Positions 23,610 through 32,831 of a stretch of DNA of 64,000 nucleotides are shown one piece after another. The position numbers were made by a program, and so were the translations under genes. The stretch comes from Halonotius aquaticus. GTDB lineage: Archaea > Halobacteriota > Halobacteria > Halobacteriales > Haloferacaceae. The first letter of the stretch is position 1; the number at the start of each line of letters is the position of its first letter. Where the stretch lies: NCBI RefSeq assembly GCF_003605575.1, contig NZ_QKNY01000004.1, positions 62,001 through 126,000 on the forward strand, given 5' to 3'. Below the pieces are notes generated by a model, which did not search any database, was not told the DNA's origin, and saw nothing but the letters and a program-made list of their open reading frames with translations.

Positions 23610-24989
23610 CTACTCCATCGGCCCACGCTTCTGATACTCCCGCAGCACCGCGGTCGCGTACGACCCACTCGGCAGCGCGAATGCAAACGTCAGGTCGTCG
23701 GGATCGACAGCGAGATCGGTACGCATCAAAATTGCTCGCCGGGTTCCACTTGAGGTGAACTCTCCTGGTAATTCGAAGTCGCCTGGTTCGATGCCTGCGT
23801 TCGCAAGCACCTCACGTTCGATCTCGCCAGGCTCGCCGTCGGCCAACTCGGTGTCGGTGCCGACCAGCGGCGCGGTCACGAACCCCCGGCCACGATCACA
23901 GTGACGTTTCATTACGTCGACCCGGCTTTCGGCGACACGCTGGAGGCGGTCGGTATCGGGGGCGTACAGCCCCTCTGGGGCGTCGCTGTCGACGAAACAG
24001 CAGACGTCGCCGGCGACCGGGCGGTCAAACGGCAGTCCGCGGCGCAGGCGTTCCGAGAGCATGCGGTTGAACAGAGACGACTGGGCGGCGTTGACGAACA
24101 GTTGCTGGAGGTTCCAGGGGACAGCTTCGAGTGCGTGCCGGAAATCGTCGGGTGCGGACGCGCCGTCCTCGGCGAGCCGATGCAGCATCGATCGCTCGTA
24201 GCCGAGTTGTCCGGGCAGCTCGTCGAGACAGGCCCCCCAGTCGGGATCGTCGCTGGCGGCCTCTTCGGCGACAAACGCCCGGGCCGCCTGCGTTGCCTCG
24301 GGTTCGGTTTCGAATGGATTGGCGACGTACGACAGCACCGCTTCGCGCCACTCGCCGGCGACGATGTTGAGTCCGACCTCGTGGGTCACCGGCCGGCGGC
24401 TCCCGAACCGCTGCTGGCCGAACCAGTTGGGAATCCCGGCGATGACGGTGTCGTCAGTGTCGCCGCTGTCGTCGCCCTCGTCGCCACCGAAGGCCCGTAG
24501 ATCGTCGGTGATTTCCTTGACGCGCTCGCCCGCGTCAGCGTCGGCCTCCCGCACCCGGATCTGAAACCGATTGCCGTGAAGATCGCCAAACGAGATCGGC
24601 CGGCCGGTTCGACCGAGCACGTCGATATCGGCGGCCTGAATATCCAGGCCCGCGATGGCCTCGGGATCGCCGTTGCTCACGGAGAAGAGCTGTGTCGTCA
24701 CCGCGTGTTTGTCCTTCGTGCCAGCCCAGGAGATCCGCTCGCGGCTGATTTCGAGGGCATCCGAGAGTCGCCCGGCAAAATCGTTGGTGTCCCACGACTG
24801 CAGCGTCACCCGTAACAGGATCTCAGGGTAGGCACCAGGGTCGGCCGCAAGCGGTTCGGGCTCGAAGTTTTCGATCTCCTCGACCCGGAAATCCGCGGGT
24901 TCGACGCGGAGTTGCCCGCCGATGCCGTCGGTGTCGCTGACGTAGTAGTCGATGCCGACTGCCTGCTCGATGGGGTGGGCCTCACGCAT
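23610..24989 (-). CDS. truD: tRNA pseudouridine(13) synthase TruD
   Basis: The 459-residue protein matches archaeal TruD, which converts uridine 13 of tRNA to pseudouridine. The catalytic Asp lies in [19 protein letters not shown], and GNRFQIRVR plus [19 protein letters not shown] follow in family order. The large insertion domain between them is normal for TruD. ATG 24989 ([14 protein letters not shown]) is preferred; the frame upstream to 25157 is antisense to the next gene. It is divergent from the DUF371 gene. Confidence 0.95.
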   Translation of the reverse strand: MREAHPIEQAVGIDYYVSDTDGIGGQLRVEPADFRVEEIENFEPEPLAADPGAYPEILLRVTLQSWDTNDFAGRLSDALEISRERISWAGTKDKHAVTTQLFSVSNGDPEAIAGLDIQAADIDVLGRTGRPISFGDLHGNRFQIRVREADADAGERVKEITDDLRAFGGDEGDDSGDTDDTVIAGIPNWFGQQRFGSRRPVTHEVGLNIVAGEWREAVLSYVANPFETEPEATQAARAFVAEEAASDDPDWGACLDELPGQLGYERSMLHRLAEDGASAPDDFRHALEAVPWNLQQLFVNAAQSSLFNRMLSERLRRGLPFDRPVAGDVCCFVDSDAPEGLYAPDTDRLQRVAESRVDVMKRHCDRGRGFVTAPLVGTDTELADGEPGEIEREVLANAGIEPGDFELPGEFTSSGTRRAILMRTDLAVDPDDLTFAFALPSGSYATAVLREYQKRGPME

Positions 24990-25131
24990 CGGCGACCACT
25001 CCGGGCGACCGGCGGTCGTTGTGCATACCTCCCGTCGAACGGGCTCCCACATCCCTCTGTCCCTTCCAACGAGCGACTGCGCACCGATAGCGAACCGAGC
25101 GATACTTGCGGCGTCCCACGGGAGCCCGGAT

Positions 25132-25554
25132 ATGGCAGAAATAGAAACGATCACCACTCACGGCCACGAGCACGTCCAAGCGACCCACGAGTCGACCTTC
25201 GAGTTCACCAGCGACGACTGGCTGACCCCCGCTGGCGACTGTATTCTCGGGATTCAGGCCGATCAGGTGCCCGCCGACTTTGATCCGGCGTTCGTCGCAG
25301 CGGCCCAATCGGCCGACGCCGAGATCACGGTCATCATCGAGGTCGGCGACCACAGTCAGACGATCACCGGTCGCGGCCACCCCGAGTTGACCTTCGACGA
25401 CGACCGCAGCATGGTTGCCCGCACCTCCACGTACACCGACGACCGTACCGTCATGATCGACGCCGACGCCGCAGCCACCGACATCGACCGCGAGTTGGTG
25501 GCCGAACTGGCTGCTGGCGCGACAGCGACCGTTGAATTCCGCGTGGACTCATAG
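25132..25554 (+). CDS. DUF371 family protein
   Basis: The 140-residue archaeal protein matches DUF371: [19 protein letters not shown], then [15 protein letters not shown] and [10 protein letters not shown]. The His-rich N-terminal motif and conserved GRGHP suggest a metal or nucleotide site, but the family has no established function. It is transcribed divergently from truD. Confidence 0.88.
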   Translation: MAEIETITTHGHEHVQATHESTFEFTSDDWLTPAGDCILGIQADQVPADFDPAFVAAAQSADAEITVIIEVGDHSQTITGRGHPELTFDDDRSMVARTSTYTDDRTVMIDADAAATDIDRELVAELAAGATATVEFRVDS

Positions 25555-25598
25555 CCAACGACGCCGTTGTTTTACCGGCGGCGACCGTACCCCACGCT

Positions 25599-26093
25599 AT
25601 GCCCACACGACGTGCGGCCCTTGCCGCTCTCGGGATCTCGGTCGGGCTTGCCGGCTGTCTCGGCGGCCCACCGGAGCTTGATCCCCAGCTCCCCGGCTTT
25701 GAGGAGGCTGAAAACGGCACGGCCGACGGCGAAGCGGATCCGTTTTCGGGGATTGTCTTCCGTGAGCAGACACTCCAGGATAAGGGCGCGGCAATCGACT
25801 TTGTCGTGACGGCTGAAAACACCGGGACGGAACGCCAGCCGATCACGCTCAGAGCCTTTCTCTATACGGACGACAGCAACGAACCGCTTCGCACTGTCGA
25901 TCGCGTCTTTGATCTCCGCCCGGGCGTCGAAGAGCGCGTTGGCTTCCCAAACGGAGGGATCAGACTTTCATCATCGGAGCGCGAGCGGCTGAGCCGCCTT
26001 GTGATCAACGCCAAGGTCGGCGGCTACGGGGCAAATTTTCAGGAACTCGCCACCTACTCTGGTGAGGACGTTCGGGCCGTCGTCAGCGACTAA
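25599..26093 (+). CDS. putative Tat-exported lipoprotein
   Basis: The 164-residue protein begins MPTRRAALAALGISVGLAGC, a twin-arginine-like signal with a lipobox ending at Cys20, typical of haloarchaeal lipoproteins. The mature part has one beta-rich domain (IDFVVTAENTGTERQPITLRAF) of the kind that binds or positions other surface proteins, but no enzyme motif. GTTTTACC (25569-25576) is a suitable TATA element for a leaderless start at 25599. Its stop abuts the convergent gene at 26094. Confidence 0.78.
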   Translation: MPTRRAALAALGISVGLAGCLGGPPELDPQLPGFEEAENGTADGEADPFSGIVFREQTLQDKGAAIDFVVTAENTGTERQPITLRAFLYTDDSNEPLRTVDRVFDLRPGVEERVGFPNGGIRLSSSERERLSRLVINAKVGGYGANFQELATYSGEDVRAVVSD

Positions 26094-26624
26094 CTAACAG
26101 TCGGCGTCGCCAACAGGCCCGGATAGCGGCGGCTCGTCAGACTGGTAGTCGACGCCGCTGCCGCCCAGCGGGAGGTTGAACCGGTACTCGTAGGCGATCG
26201 CAAACAGCCCGAAGGGATCGCTGAGGAACCGCTCAACATCGGTCACCCCACGGAAGACGACGCCTGTTCGAAGCTCGATCATCGGTGGTGCGTCCTCGGC
26301 GGTCGTCCCCGCAAGCTCGATCCCGATGGTGCCTGGGCCGCCAAGATTGGTCAAAAGCGAGAGGTGGACGACCATCTCGATCTGTGGGCCGAGCGTCCCG
26401 ATGGTGAAGTTGTAGCCGCCCGCCGGGAAACAGGCGTTGTCGCCGGTTGTGTCGGACTGTTGGAGTGGACTGGCCGGACTGTCTGTGGACATACTGATCG
26501 CTGCGGTGGTGTCACCCCCACCGATCTCACCGACTCCCGTCCCGCCGACGGCCGCAACCGGGGTTGTGGCGAGCAGCAGGCTCACGACCACAGCCGCTAT
26601 TCGGTGCAGCCTCGGGGATGCCAT
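26094..26624 (-). CDS. secreted protein of unknown function
   Basis: The 176-residue protein has a cleavable Sec-type signal peptide (RLHRIAAVVVSLLLATTPVAAVGG). The mature part is low in Lys and Arg, has a beta-rich region (FTIGTLGPQIEMVVHLSLLTNLGG), and contains two Cys (near residue 66 and at the C-terminus) that could form a disulfide. I do not recognise the family with confidence. It lies 34 bp downstream of mgsA on the same strand, so they may share a transcript. Confidence 0.72.
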   Translation of the reverse strand: MASPRLHRIAAVVVSLLLATTPVAAVGGTGVGEIGGGDTTAAISMSTDSPASPLQQSDTTGDNACFPAGGYNFTIGTLGPQIEMVVHLSLLTNLGGPGTIGIELAGTTAEDAPPMIELRTGVVFRGVTDVERFLSDPFGLFAIAYEYRFNLPLGGSGVDYQSDEPPLSGPVGDADC

Positions 26625-26658
26625 ACAGTGGATTGTCGCCGCTCGTACAAAAGTCTCC

Positions 26659-27033
26659 TTAGCGGTCGTCGGCGAACAGCCCCTCCAGCAGGAAGGTTGC
26701 GGAGGCCTCGTTGGTCGCCAGCGGCGTGTCATGCACATCACAGATCCGCAACAGCGCGGAGACATCCGGCTCGTGTGGCTGTGCGGTCAGCGGATCCCGC
26801 AGGAAGATCAGTCCCTCACAGTCGCCGTCGGCGATCTCGCCGCCGATCTGCATGTCGCCGCCGAGTGGCCCGGAGGCCTTCCGTTCAACATCCAAGTCGG
26901 TCGCCTCCATCAGGCGTTTGCCGGTCGTCCCGGTCGCCATCAGTTCGGCCTCCGAAAGCCACTCCTCGTGGGCGCGGGCGAACTCGATCAGGTCATCCTT
27001 CTTTTCATCGTGGGCGATCAGTGCCAATCGCAT
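26659..27033 (-). CDS. mgsA: methylglyoxal synthase
   Basis: The 124-residue enzyme converts dihydroxyacetone phosphate to methylglyoxal and phosphate. Diagnostic motifs are [23 protein letters not shown] (phosphate site), [12 protein letters not shown] with the catalytic Asp60, and FLRDPL with Asp80. The length is normal for bacterial-type MgsA. It stands between a secreted protein and an aldo/keto reductase; members of the latter family can reduce methylglyoxal, so a bypass pair is conceivable. Confidence 0.95.
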   Translation of the reverse strand: MRLALIAHDEKKDDLIEFARAHEEWLSEAELMATGTTGKRLMEATDLDVERKASGPLGGDMQIGGEIADGDCEGLIFLRDPLTAQPHEPDVSALLRICDVHDTPLATNEASATFLLEGLFADDR

Positions 27034-27075
27034 TGGCTTGTGCTGTGCCCGCTGGGGGCTTGAAAGTTCGCGGTG

Positions 27076-28179
27076 TTACTCGAAGATCGCATCGAACGCA
27101 CTTGCTCCAAGTGGATCGAACGTCCCGGCGGCGACGTTTTCGGCGACGTGTGCCGGCGAGGACATCCCGACCAGTGCGGTCGTCACGCCGGGGGCGCTCC
27201 GGGCGAAGTTGATCGCCCGCTGGGCGGTCGTATCGCCGGCTAGCTCCGCGGCGATCGCCGGCGGCAGCGACGTTGCCAACGCGCCCTGCCCGAGGCTCGC
27301 GCTGGTGACAACGTGGAGCCCGGCGGCGTGGGCATACTCCAGGACGCTGACCGGGCCCTCCTCGTCGGCGTCGGTCGGGGCCGGCTGGGTCGCCCGCCTG
27401 AACGCGTCGGCCATCTCGACGTTGAACGGCAGTTGCAACACTTGCAGGCCGTGATCGTCGACACCGACGGTCTCGGCAGCCTGCGTGGCACGCTCCAGCA
27501 CCCTCGGCAGTGAGAGGAACTGCTCGGCTCCCGGCTCGACCCGAAACGCCTCCCACGTCGCTAGCCCGTAACAGCCGATATCGCCGGCCGCCCGCCGCCG
27601 TTCTAGCAGTTCGAAGGTGGCTTCGAGGCTGTCGTAGACCACCTCGGGGTCGCGGTCAAGTAGCTGTGTTTCGGGGTTGTGGACGTAGTAACAGTCGATC
27701 CGGTCGACACCAAGATTCGACAGCGATCGATCGAGCAGGTGGTCGATGACGCCGGCCTCGATGCTGTGGCTGCCGCGGACAAGCGTCTCGGGGTCGACGA
27801 TCCCGGGCTCGACATACTGCTCGCGGATGTATCGTCCCGGATTGTCGGGTCGCTCGCCGTCGAAGGGGAGAAACCCGCCTTTTGTGGCGACAACGACCGA
27901 ATTGCGGTCGACATCGGTTGCGTCGAGGGCGTCGCCGACAACACGCTCGCTTCGTTGACAGCGGTAGTTGATCGCCGTATCGATCATATTGATCCCGTTG
28001 TCAAGGGCGGCGGTGATCGCCTCGCGGTAGTCGTTGTCGACGGTATCGGTCGGTTCGCCGAGATAGGTGCCGAGCCCGACTGAGGCGGCGACGCCGGGCG
28101 GGAATCGCCGGAAGTAGGTGCGACCAAAGCTGTCGCCGAAGCGGTCTCGGTAGTTCCATGTCCCGCGTTCGGTTGCCAT
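27076..28179 (-). CDS. aldo/keto reductase
   Basis: The 367-residue TIM-barrel NAD(P)H oxidoreductase has the family tetrad: Asp and Tyr in MIDTAINYRCQRSERVVG, Lys in VVVATKGGFL and His in CYYVHNPETQLL. The C-terminal nucleotide-binding region (INFARSAPGVTTALVGMSSPAHVAENV) is intact. ATG 28179 is chosen because the sequence before it is short, Arg-rich and not AKR-like. Its stop is 42 bp before mgsA, and the DHH gene ends 77 bp upstream. The substrate is unknown. Confidence 0.92.
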   Translation of the reverse strand: MATERGTWNYRDRFGDSFGRTYFRRFPPGVAASVGLGTYLGEPTDTVDNDYREAITAALDNGINMIDTAINYRCQRSERVVGDALDATDVDRNSVVVATKGGFLPFDGERPDNPGRYIREQYVEPGIVDPETLVRGSHSIEAGVIDHLLDRSLSNLGVDRIDCYYVHNPETQLLDRDPEVVYDSLEATFELLERRRAAGDIGCYGLATWEAFRVEPGAEQFLSLPRVLERATQAAETVGVDDHGLQVLQLPFNVEMADAFRRATQPAPTDADEEGPVSVLEYAHAAGLHVVTSASLGQGALATSLPPAIAAELAGDTTAQRAINFARSAPGVTTALVGMSSPAHVAENVAAGTFDPLGASAFDAIFE

Positions 28180-28256
28180 GGCCCCATTTTCGGCGCGCGG
28201 CGAATAAGCGTCGGGATCGGCGTCAGCGTGTGGATGGTACTGGGATCGCGACAGTT

Positions 28257-29435
28257 TCACACGTCACCCGACAGTGAGGCAAAGATCTCCTCGACAAGGG
28301 CATCCCGGTTCATCGCCGGCTCACGGTCGGTTTCGCCGCCGTCGGTGACCTCGGTTTGGGGGGCGATCTGGCCGCCGCCCATCCGGGCATGACCGCCGGC
28401 ACTCGCGGTTGGGGCGTCGGCGGTCGCCTGCTCTAAGGCCCGGCCCATGTGAACCCGATCATCCCGTGAGCGCCCCGAGAGGTGGATCGTCCCCTCGCGT
28501 TCGCCGATGACGACGACTGCGGTGATCCCCTCTAGTCGGATGAGCTCGTCGGCCGCTTGCGGGATCGCATCGGCGTTGGTGACGGTACCGACATCCGAGA
28601 CGGCAAACGAACCCTGGGTCTGGCGGCCGGCGATCGCTCGGGCCTTGATCTCCAGCACTTCGGCGTCGACCTCCGGGTTGGCGATGCGGTCAAGTTTGTC
28701 CTCGTCGACGCCGGGCTGGAGATAGGCGGCGGCGTCGAAGTCGGCGGCCGCCGCGCCGACGGTCAGATGTTGGGTGTCCGCTAAGATCCCATACAGCAGC
28801 CCGGTCGCGGTAAAGGAGGGGACGACCCGGCTGGCGTTGGTCTCGCTGGCGTGTTCGTCGGCCGGTACCGGCACCGCGGCGATATCCCGGAAATACTCGG
28901 CGACAATGCTTGAGGAGGCTCCGTAATCGGTACGCACGTCGGTAAACTGTTCGCCGCTGCCGTCGCCGGGGTGGTGATCGATGACCGCCAGCGGGAGAAT
29001 CCCATCACAGCCATCGAAGCCGCGGGGCTCGTTGTGATCGACAAGGATCACGTCCTCGGCAGCCAACTCGGTGACGTGATCGACGGGGTCGATATCGAGT
29101 TCGAGGACGGTTCGAAATGCCCGGTTTTCCTGGTGGCGGATCTGGCCGGGATACTGGATCGTTATTTCGGTGTCGACCTGCTCGCCGAGGGCGGCGACAC
29201 CCATCGCCGCCGCCATCGCGTCGGGATCAGGATTTGGGTGCATGAGCACGACAGCCGCCTCGCGGTCAGCCACCAGTTCGCTGAACCGATCGCCGGGGGT
29301 CGTCCGCAGCCAGCGGTAGGCTGCTGCCACCCCCCCAGCGATGATGACGAGGCCGATCGCGACGAGGATCGGCCGGCTCTCGATGGCCGTCGCGACCGCT
29401 GAGACCGCGCCATCGATGGCCACGAACTGCTCCAT
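28257..29435 (-). CDS. membrane-anchored DHH/DHHA1 phosphoesterase
   Basis: The 392-residue protein has an N-terminal helix (RPILVAIGLVIIAGGVAAAY, about 23-42), then a DHH domain with LMHPNPDPDAMAAAMG, VDHNEPRG and LAVIDHHPGDGS (metal-binding Asp and His), and a DHHA1 domain ending in AGGHARMGGGQI. Family members hydrolyse cyclic dinucleotides, oligonucleotides or pyrophosphate-like substrates at a Mn site. The membrane anchor and lack of GGDEF or RCK parts distinguish it from GdpP. ATG 29435 begins just before the anchor; the frame further upstream is shadow. Confidence 0.9.
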   Translation of the reverse strand: MEQFVAIDGAVSAVATAIESRPILVAIGLVIIAGGVAAAYRWLRTTPGDRFSELVADREAAVVLMHPNPDPDAMAAAMGVAALGEQVDTEITIQYPGQIRHQENRAFRTVLELDIDPVDHVTELAAEDVILVDHNEPRGFDGCDGILPLAVIDHHPGDGSGEQFTDVRTDYGASSSIVAEYFRDIAAVPVPADEHASETNASRVVPSFTATGLLYGILADTQHLTVGAAAADFDAAAYLQPGVDEDKLDRIANPEVDAEVLEIKARAIAGRQTQGSFAVSDVGTVTNADAIPQAADELIRLEGITAVVVIGEREGTIHLSGRSRDDRVHMGRALEQATADAPTASAGGHARMGGGQIAPQTEVTDGGETDREPAMNRDALVEEIFASLSGDV

Positions 29436-29518
29436 ACCACGCCTATTTGGGGCCGCCATCAAGAACGTTCGTGTCGATCTACCGCTGTCGACACCGACCC
29501 AGCGACGACGATGGTGGC

Positions 29519-30412
29519 TTACTCGCCGGTGTAGGCGTCGATCGCAGCCTGATAGCCCTCGCGGAAGGTCGGATACGTGAACTCGTAGCCAAGCTCGCGG
29601 AGATACTCGTTCGAACAGCGTTTGCTTGTCAGCACGCGACGACGACCCGCCGCTGAGAGATCGCGTTCGGCGAGGCGTTCCTCTTTCGTCTGTTTGGGTG
29701 GCTCCGGGACGCCACACGCGTCGGCCAACCAGTCGGCGAACTCCCATTTGTCGGCCGGCTCGTCGTCGGTCACGAGCACCACTTCATCGCGGGCGCAGTT
29801 TTCGGTCAGTACGAAGGCGACCGCGCCGGCGGCGTCGACGCGGTGTACCATGTTGAGATAGCCTTCCGTCACCGGCCCCTCAAGATAGCGATCCAGCCGG
29901 TAGCGATCCGGCCCGTAGAGGCCGGAAAACCGCGCAACGGTGCCGTCGATGCCGTGGGCGGCGGCCGCCTCGCGGGCGATCCGTTCGGCCTCGACGAGCA
30001 TCTCGGTCTTGTCGGTCGTTGGCTCCAGCGGTGTCTCCTCGTCGACCCAGTCGCCGTCGTGGTCGCCGTAGACGCCCGTACTGGAGGTGTAGACGAGGCG
30101 ATCCGGTGGCGACTCGCGACCCCCGTAGTTGTCGATAGCGTCGCCCAGTGCGTCGACGTAGATCTCCCGGGCCGCCGCGGCGTCTCTGCCGCCGGAAGAG
30201 GCGGCGAAGACCACCCAGTCGGCATCCGGGAGCGTGTCGATATCGTCAGAATCGGTAAGATCAGCTTGGTGGGGGGTGAAGCCGGCCGCCTCGATGGCCT
30301 GCTGGCCGGAGTCAGAGCGACGGACGCCGATGACCTCGTGGCCCGCCGCGGTGAGTTGGCGGCCGAGTTCGAGTCCGATATAGCCACAGCCGAGAATGAC
30401 GACCCGCGCCAT
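29519..30412 (-). CDS. NAD(P)-dependent SDR, extended (epimerase-like)
   Basis: The 297-residue protein has an N-terminal Rossmann motif VVILGCGYIGLELGRQL, a catalytic-type Ser/Tyr region VYTSSTGVYGDHDGDWVDE, and a C-terminal substrate domain. The GCGYIG variant places it with atypical NAD-dependent epimerase/dehydratases of the YeeZ/WcaG type. The gene lies one base from the small gene at 30414 and probably shares its transcript. Substrate unknown. Confidence 0.88.
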   Translation of the reverse strand: MARVVILGCGYIGLELGRQLTAAGHEVIGVRRSDSGQQAIEAAGFTPHQADLTDSDDIDTLPDADWVVFAASSGGRDAAAAREIYVDALGDAIDNYGGRESPPDRLVYTSSTGVYGDHDGDWVDEETPLEPTTDKTEMLVEAERIAREAAAAHGIDGTVARFSGLYGPDRYRLDRYLEGPVTEGYLNMVHRVDAAGAVAFVLTENCARDEVVLVTDDEPADKWEFADWLADACGVPEPPKQTKEERLAERDLSAAGRRRVLTSKRCSNEYLRELGYEFTYPTFREGYQAAIDAYTGE

Positions 30413-30413
30413 C

Positions 30414-30845
30414 TCAGGCCTCCAGCCGCTGTTCGATCACCGATTGGATTGCCGCGAGTTCGGGTAGTGTCATGTCGATACGGCCCTCGATGGCCTGCTG
30501 GACTTCCTGGCCGGTGAGATCAGCGTCGAGTTCGGCGGCGACGGCGTCGACATCGAGGACGGCCGTCGTCATCCCCATCAGCAAGTGATCCCGTGTCTCG
30601 AGGACGATCGCCTCGGCGTCGGGTGTGTCGTCGTCGAGGGCGGCGAGAGCAGCCGCCGCGGTGAGCGTCAGATCGTCGGTCTCGCCGTCGACGACGGCCT
30701 CGATGGTGTCGCCGTCGAGATCGGTGTCGGCGACCGCGGTGTCGACGCCGACCGTCTCGATAACGCTCTGGAGATAGCGCTCGTAGGCGGCGTGGAGTCC
30801 GTTCGGAGAAAGATCGGCCGTCTCCTCAGCAAGCGTATGAAGCAT
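30414..30845 (-). CDS. haloarchaeal DUF5791-like protein
   Basis: The 143-residue soluble acidic protein is mostly helical (MLHTLAEETADLSPNGLHAAYERYL, LTAAAALAALDDDTPDAEAIVLETRD, EGRIDMTLPELAAIQSVIEQRLEA). It resembles the haloarchaeal family I know as DUF5791, of unknown function. The family assignment is from memory. It is probably co-transcribed with the SDR gene downstream. Confidence 0.72.
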   Translation of the reverse strand: MLHTLAEETADLSPNGLHAAYERYLQSVIETVGVDTAVADTDLDGDTIEAVVDGETDDLTLTAAAALAALDDDTPDAEAIVLETRDHLLMGMTTAVLDVDAVAAELDADLTGQEVQQAIEGRIDMTLPELAAIQSVIEQRLEA

Positions 30846-30907
30846 ACCGTCGGTTGCGGTGCCGCCGGCAAAACCCTTGCCGCTCGTGTGGGTCGACAGC
30901 TGGGTGT

Positions 30908-32251
30908 CTACAGCAGGCTCGCGCCGTCGAAGTCGGTGCGGTCGTAGTCGATCTCCATCAGCTCAAGGATCGTCGGCGCGATATCGTAGAGATCGGCGTC
31001 CTCGATGGTTGCGTCATTGTCGTCGATGAACAGCGTCGCGTTGTCGAAGCTGTGCATCCCGTTTCGGGGGCCAGTGTCGAAGACATCGTCGTGGCCCTTG
31101 AACCCGGATTTCAGGTCGAAGCCGTGGTTCGGAACCGCCACGAGGTCGGGGGCGATGTCGTCGTGGTCGCCGCGGAAGGCGTCTTCCTTCTCGACGACGC
31201 GCTCACAGACCGGCGTGCCGTCGGGGCCTTCGAGGGATTCGAGCCGGGCTTTGAGATCCTCGCGGACGGCCTCGTACTCGGATTCGGGGACGCTGCCGCG
31301 GGGCTCTCGGCCTTCGAGGTTGATGTAGAATCGGCCGGGGATCAGCGAGTAGGCTGTCGTGTCGTCGGCGATATCGCCGAGTTCACTGTGGTCGTCGTCT
31401 TCGTAGGACAGGAGACCTTCCTCTTCGAGCCACGTGTTGCAGTGTACCTCATAATCGAGGCTGGTGAAGCCGTGGTCGGAGGCGACCACGAGCGTGACAT
31501 CATCCGGCAGCATTTCCCGGATCTGCCCGAGATAGTCGTCGAGTTGCTCGTAGAACTCGAAGAAGGCGTCCTTGTTCTCGCCGTCGCGTTCGTAATCCTT
31601 GAACAGGAAGTGGTTGACCCGGTCGGTCGTCATGAAGACGCCGAAGAAGAGATCCCAGTCGTCGGCCGACAGATACTGCTCGAAGGCCTCAAACCGCCGA
31701 TCCATGGTCTTGTGGGCGTGATCGACGAACTCGCTTTTGTCGTCCTTGTGGCCGAGTTTGGCGTTGACATCGATGATGTAGTCGCCGTCCTCCAGCGTCT
31801 GGGTCAACTCCTCGGGGTGGCTGGCCTTCTCAACCCCCGGCGAGAGAAAGCCCGAGACCATCCGCTGGACGTTCCGCTGTGGCGGGAACGTGACGGGGAC
31901 GTTCATCACGGTCGCCTTCCGGTCGGCGTTGGTGGCCCGATCCCACAGCCGGGTCGCCTGAACGTCCCGGCCCATCGGAACGTAGGTCTCATAGGAGCCG
32001 TTTTCGCGATCCTGGAAGCCATACACGCCCGTTTCGCCGGGGTTGACGCCGGTCGTGAGCGCGGGCCAACAGGCACTCGATTCCGGCGGGACGATGCTGT
32101 CGATCGCGCCGCCGGCACCCTCGGCGGCGAGGGCGGTCAGATTTGGAAACCGATCACTGTGCTCCGCAAGAAGACTGTACGGCACGCCGTCGATGCCGAT
32201 GAACGCAACGCGGGGGCCGTCGTCACCGCGCAGCCGTTCGAACAAACCCAT
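30908..32251 (-). CDS. alkaline-phosphatase-superfamily phosphodiesterase
   Basis: The 447-residue protein belongs to the type I phosphodiesterase/nucleotide pyrophosphatase branch of the alkaline phosphatase superfamily. Metal ligands appear in VAFIGIDGVPYSLL, VASDHGFTSLDYEV and GHDDVFDTGPRNGMHSFDNA, and the nucleophile Ser lies in VPPESSACWPALTTG. There is no signal peptide or membrane helix, so it acts in the cytoplasm, unlike secreted phosphatases. The substrate is probably a phosphodiester or nucleotide sugar. Monocistronic by spacing. Confidence 0.9.
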   Translation of the reverse strand: MGLFERLRGDDGPRVAFIGIDGVPYSLLAEHSDRFPNLTALAAEGAGGAIDSIVPPESSACWPALTTGVNPGETGVYGFQDRENGSYETYVPMGRDVQATRLWDRATNADRKATVMNVPVTFPPQRNVQRMVSGFLSPGVEKASHPEELTQTLEDGDYIIDVNAKLGHKDDKSEFVDHAHKTMDRRFEAFEQYLSADDWDLFFGVFMTTDRVNHFLFKDYERDGENKDAFFEFYEQLDDYLGQIREMLPDDVTLVVASDHGFTSLDYEVHCNTWLEEEGLLSYEDDDHSELGDIADDTTAYSLIPGRFYINLEGREPRGSVPESEYEAVREDLKARLESLEGPDGTPVCERVVEKEDAFRGDHDDIAPDLVAVPNHGFDLKSGFKGHDDVFDTGPRNGMHSFDNATLFIDDNDATIEDADLYDIAPTILELMEIDYDRTDFDGASLL

Positions 32252-32361
32252 ATCGGTTCTACTGGTGAATCACATAAGAAGGTTCAGTTTTCGGCCGATT
32301 TGGGCCGCTGTCGGTGACGCCGTGGCGGTGGAGGCAAGTACGCCGAGCCCTGAGTACAGTT

Positions 32362-32811
32362 GTGAAGGCCTACCAGCAGAAACAGCTCCTCGAACGGATC
32401 GGCCGCGACGGGGCGACGGTCGGCCACCAGCTCCCGGAGGCGATCGAGATCCAAGGCGAGACGATCGATCTCCGGGCGTTCGTCTTCGAGATCAAACGCC
32501 GGGAGACGATCCCGCCGGGCGAGCGCGACCGCGTCGAAACTGCCAAACGAAACCTCCGCCGGGCACGCATCGAGCGCGTCGAGCAGATCGAAGACGGCGT
32601 GATCAGCTACGAGGAGGGTGTCGACCTTGCCGATGAGATCGTCGGGATCGACCGCGCGCTCAACGCCCTCGACCAGTTGGAATCTGTCGACCTCGAAGCC
32701 GAAGCCCAGCGACAGGACGCCGCCGACCGGAAGCGATGGACACGGTTTCTCCGCAAGGCGTTGGGCCACGACGACGGCGACCGCAGCGGCCCGCCGCCCG
32801 GAGCTAAGTAG
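32362..32811 (+). CDS. haloarchaeal DUF5788-like protein
   Basis: The 149-residue protein is charged and largely helical. The region LRAFVFEIKRRETIPPGERD and the closing RKRWTRFLRKALGHDD match the small haloarchaeal family I recall as DUF5788. GTG 32362 (VKAYQQKQLLERI) is preferred over the frame start at 32314 because family members begin with this KxYxxxQLLERI stretch. It sits 20 bp upstream of polX, suggesting co-transcription and a possible link to DNA repair, which is inference. Confidence 0.72.
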   Translation: MKAYQQKQLLERIGRDGATVGHQLPEAIEIQGETIDLRAFVFEIKRRETIPPGERDRVETAKRNLRRARIERVEQIEDGVISYEEGVDLADEIVGIDRALNALDQLESVDLEAEAQRQDAADRKRWTRFLRKALGHDDGDRSGPPPGAK

Positions 32812-32831
32812 CCGGCGACCCAACCACCGGT

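Noticed and set aside
30854-32317. A 487-residue plus-strand frame
   Set aside because: It is the antisense shadow of the phosphodiesterase gene, whose motifs are on the minus strand; the plus-strand product is Val-rich with no recognisable fold.
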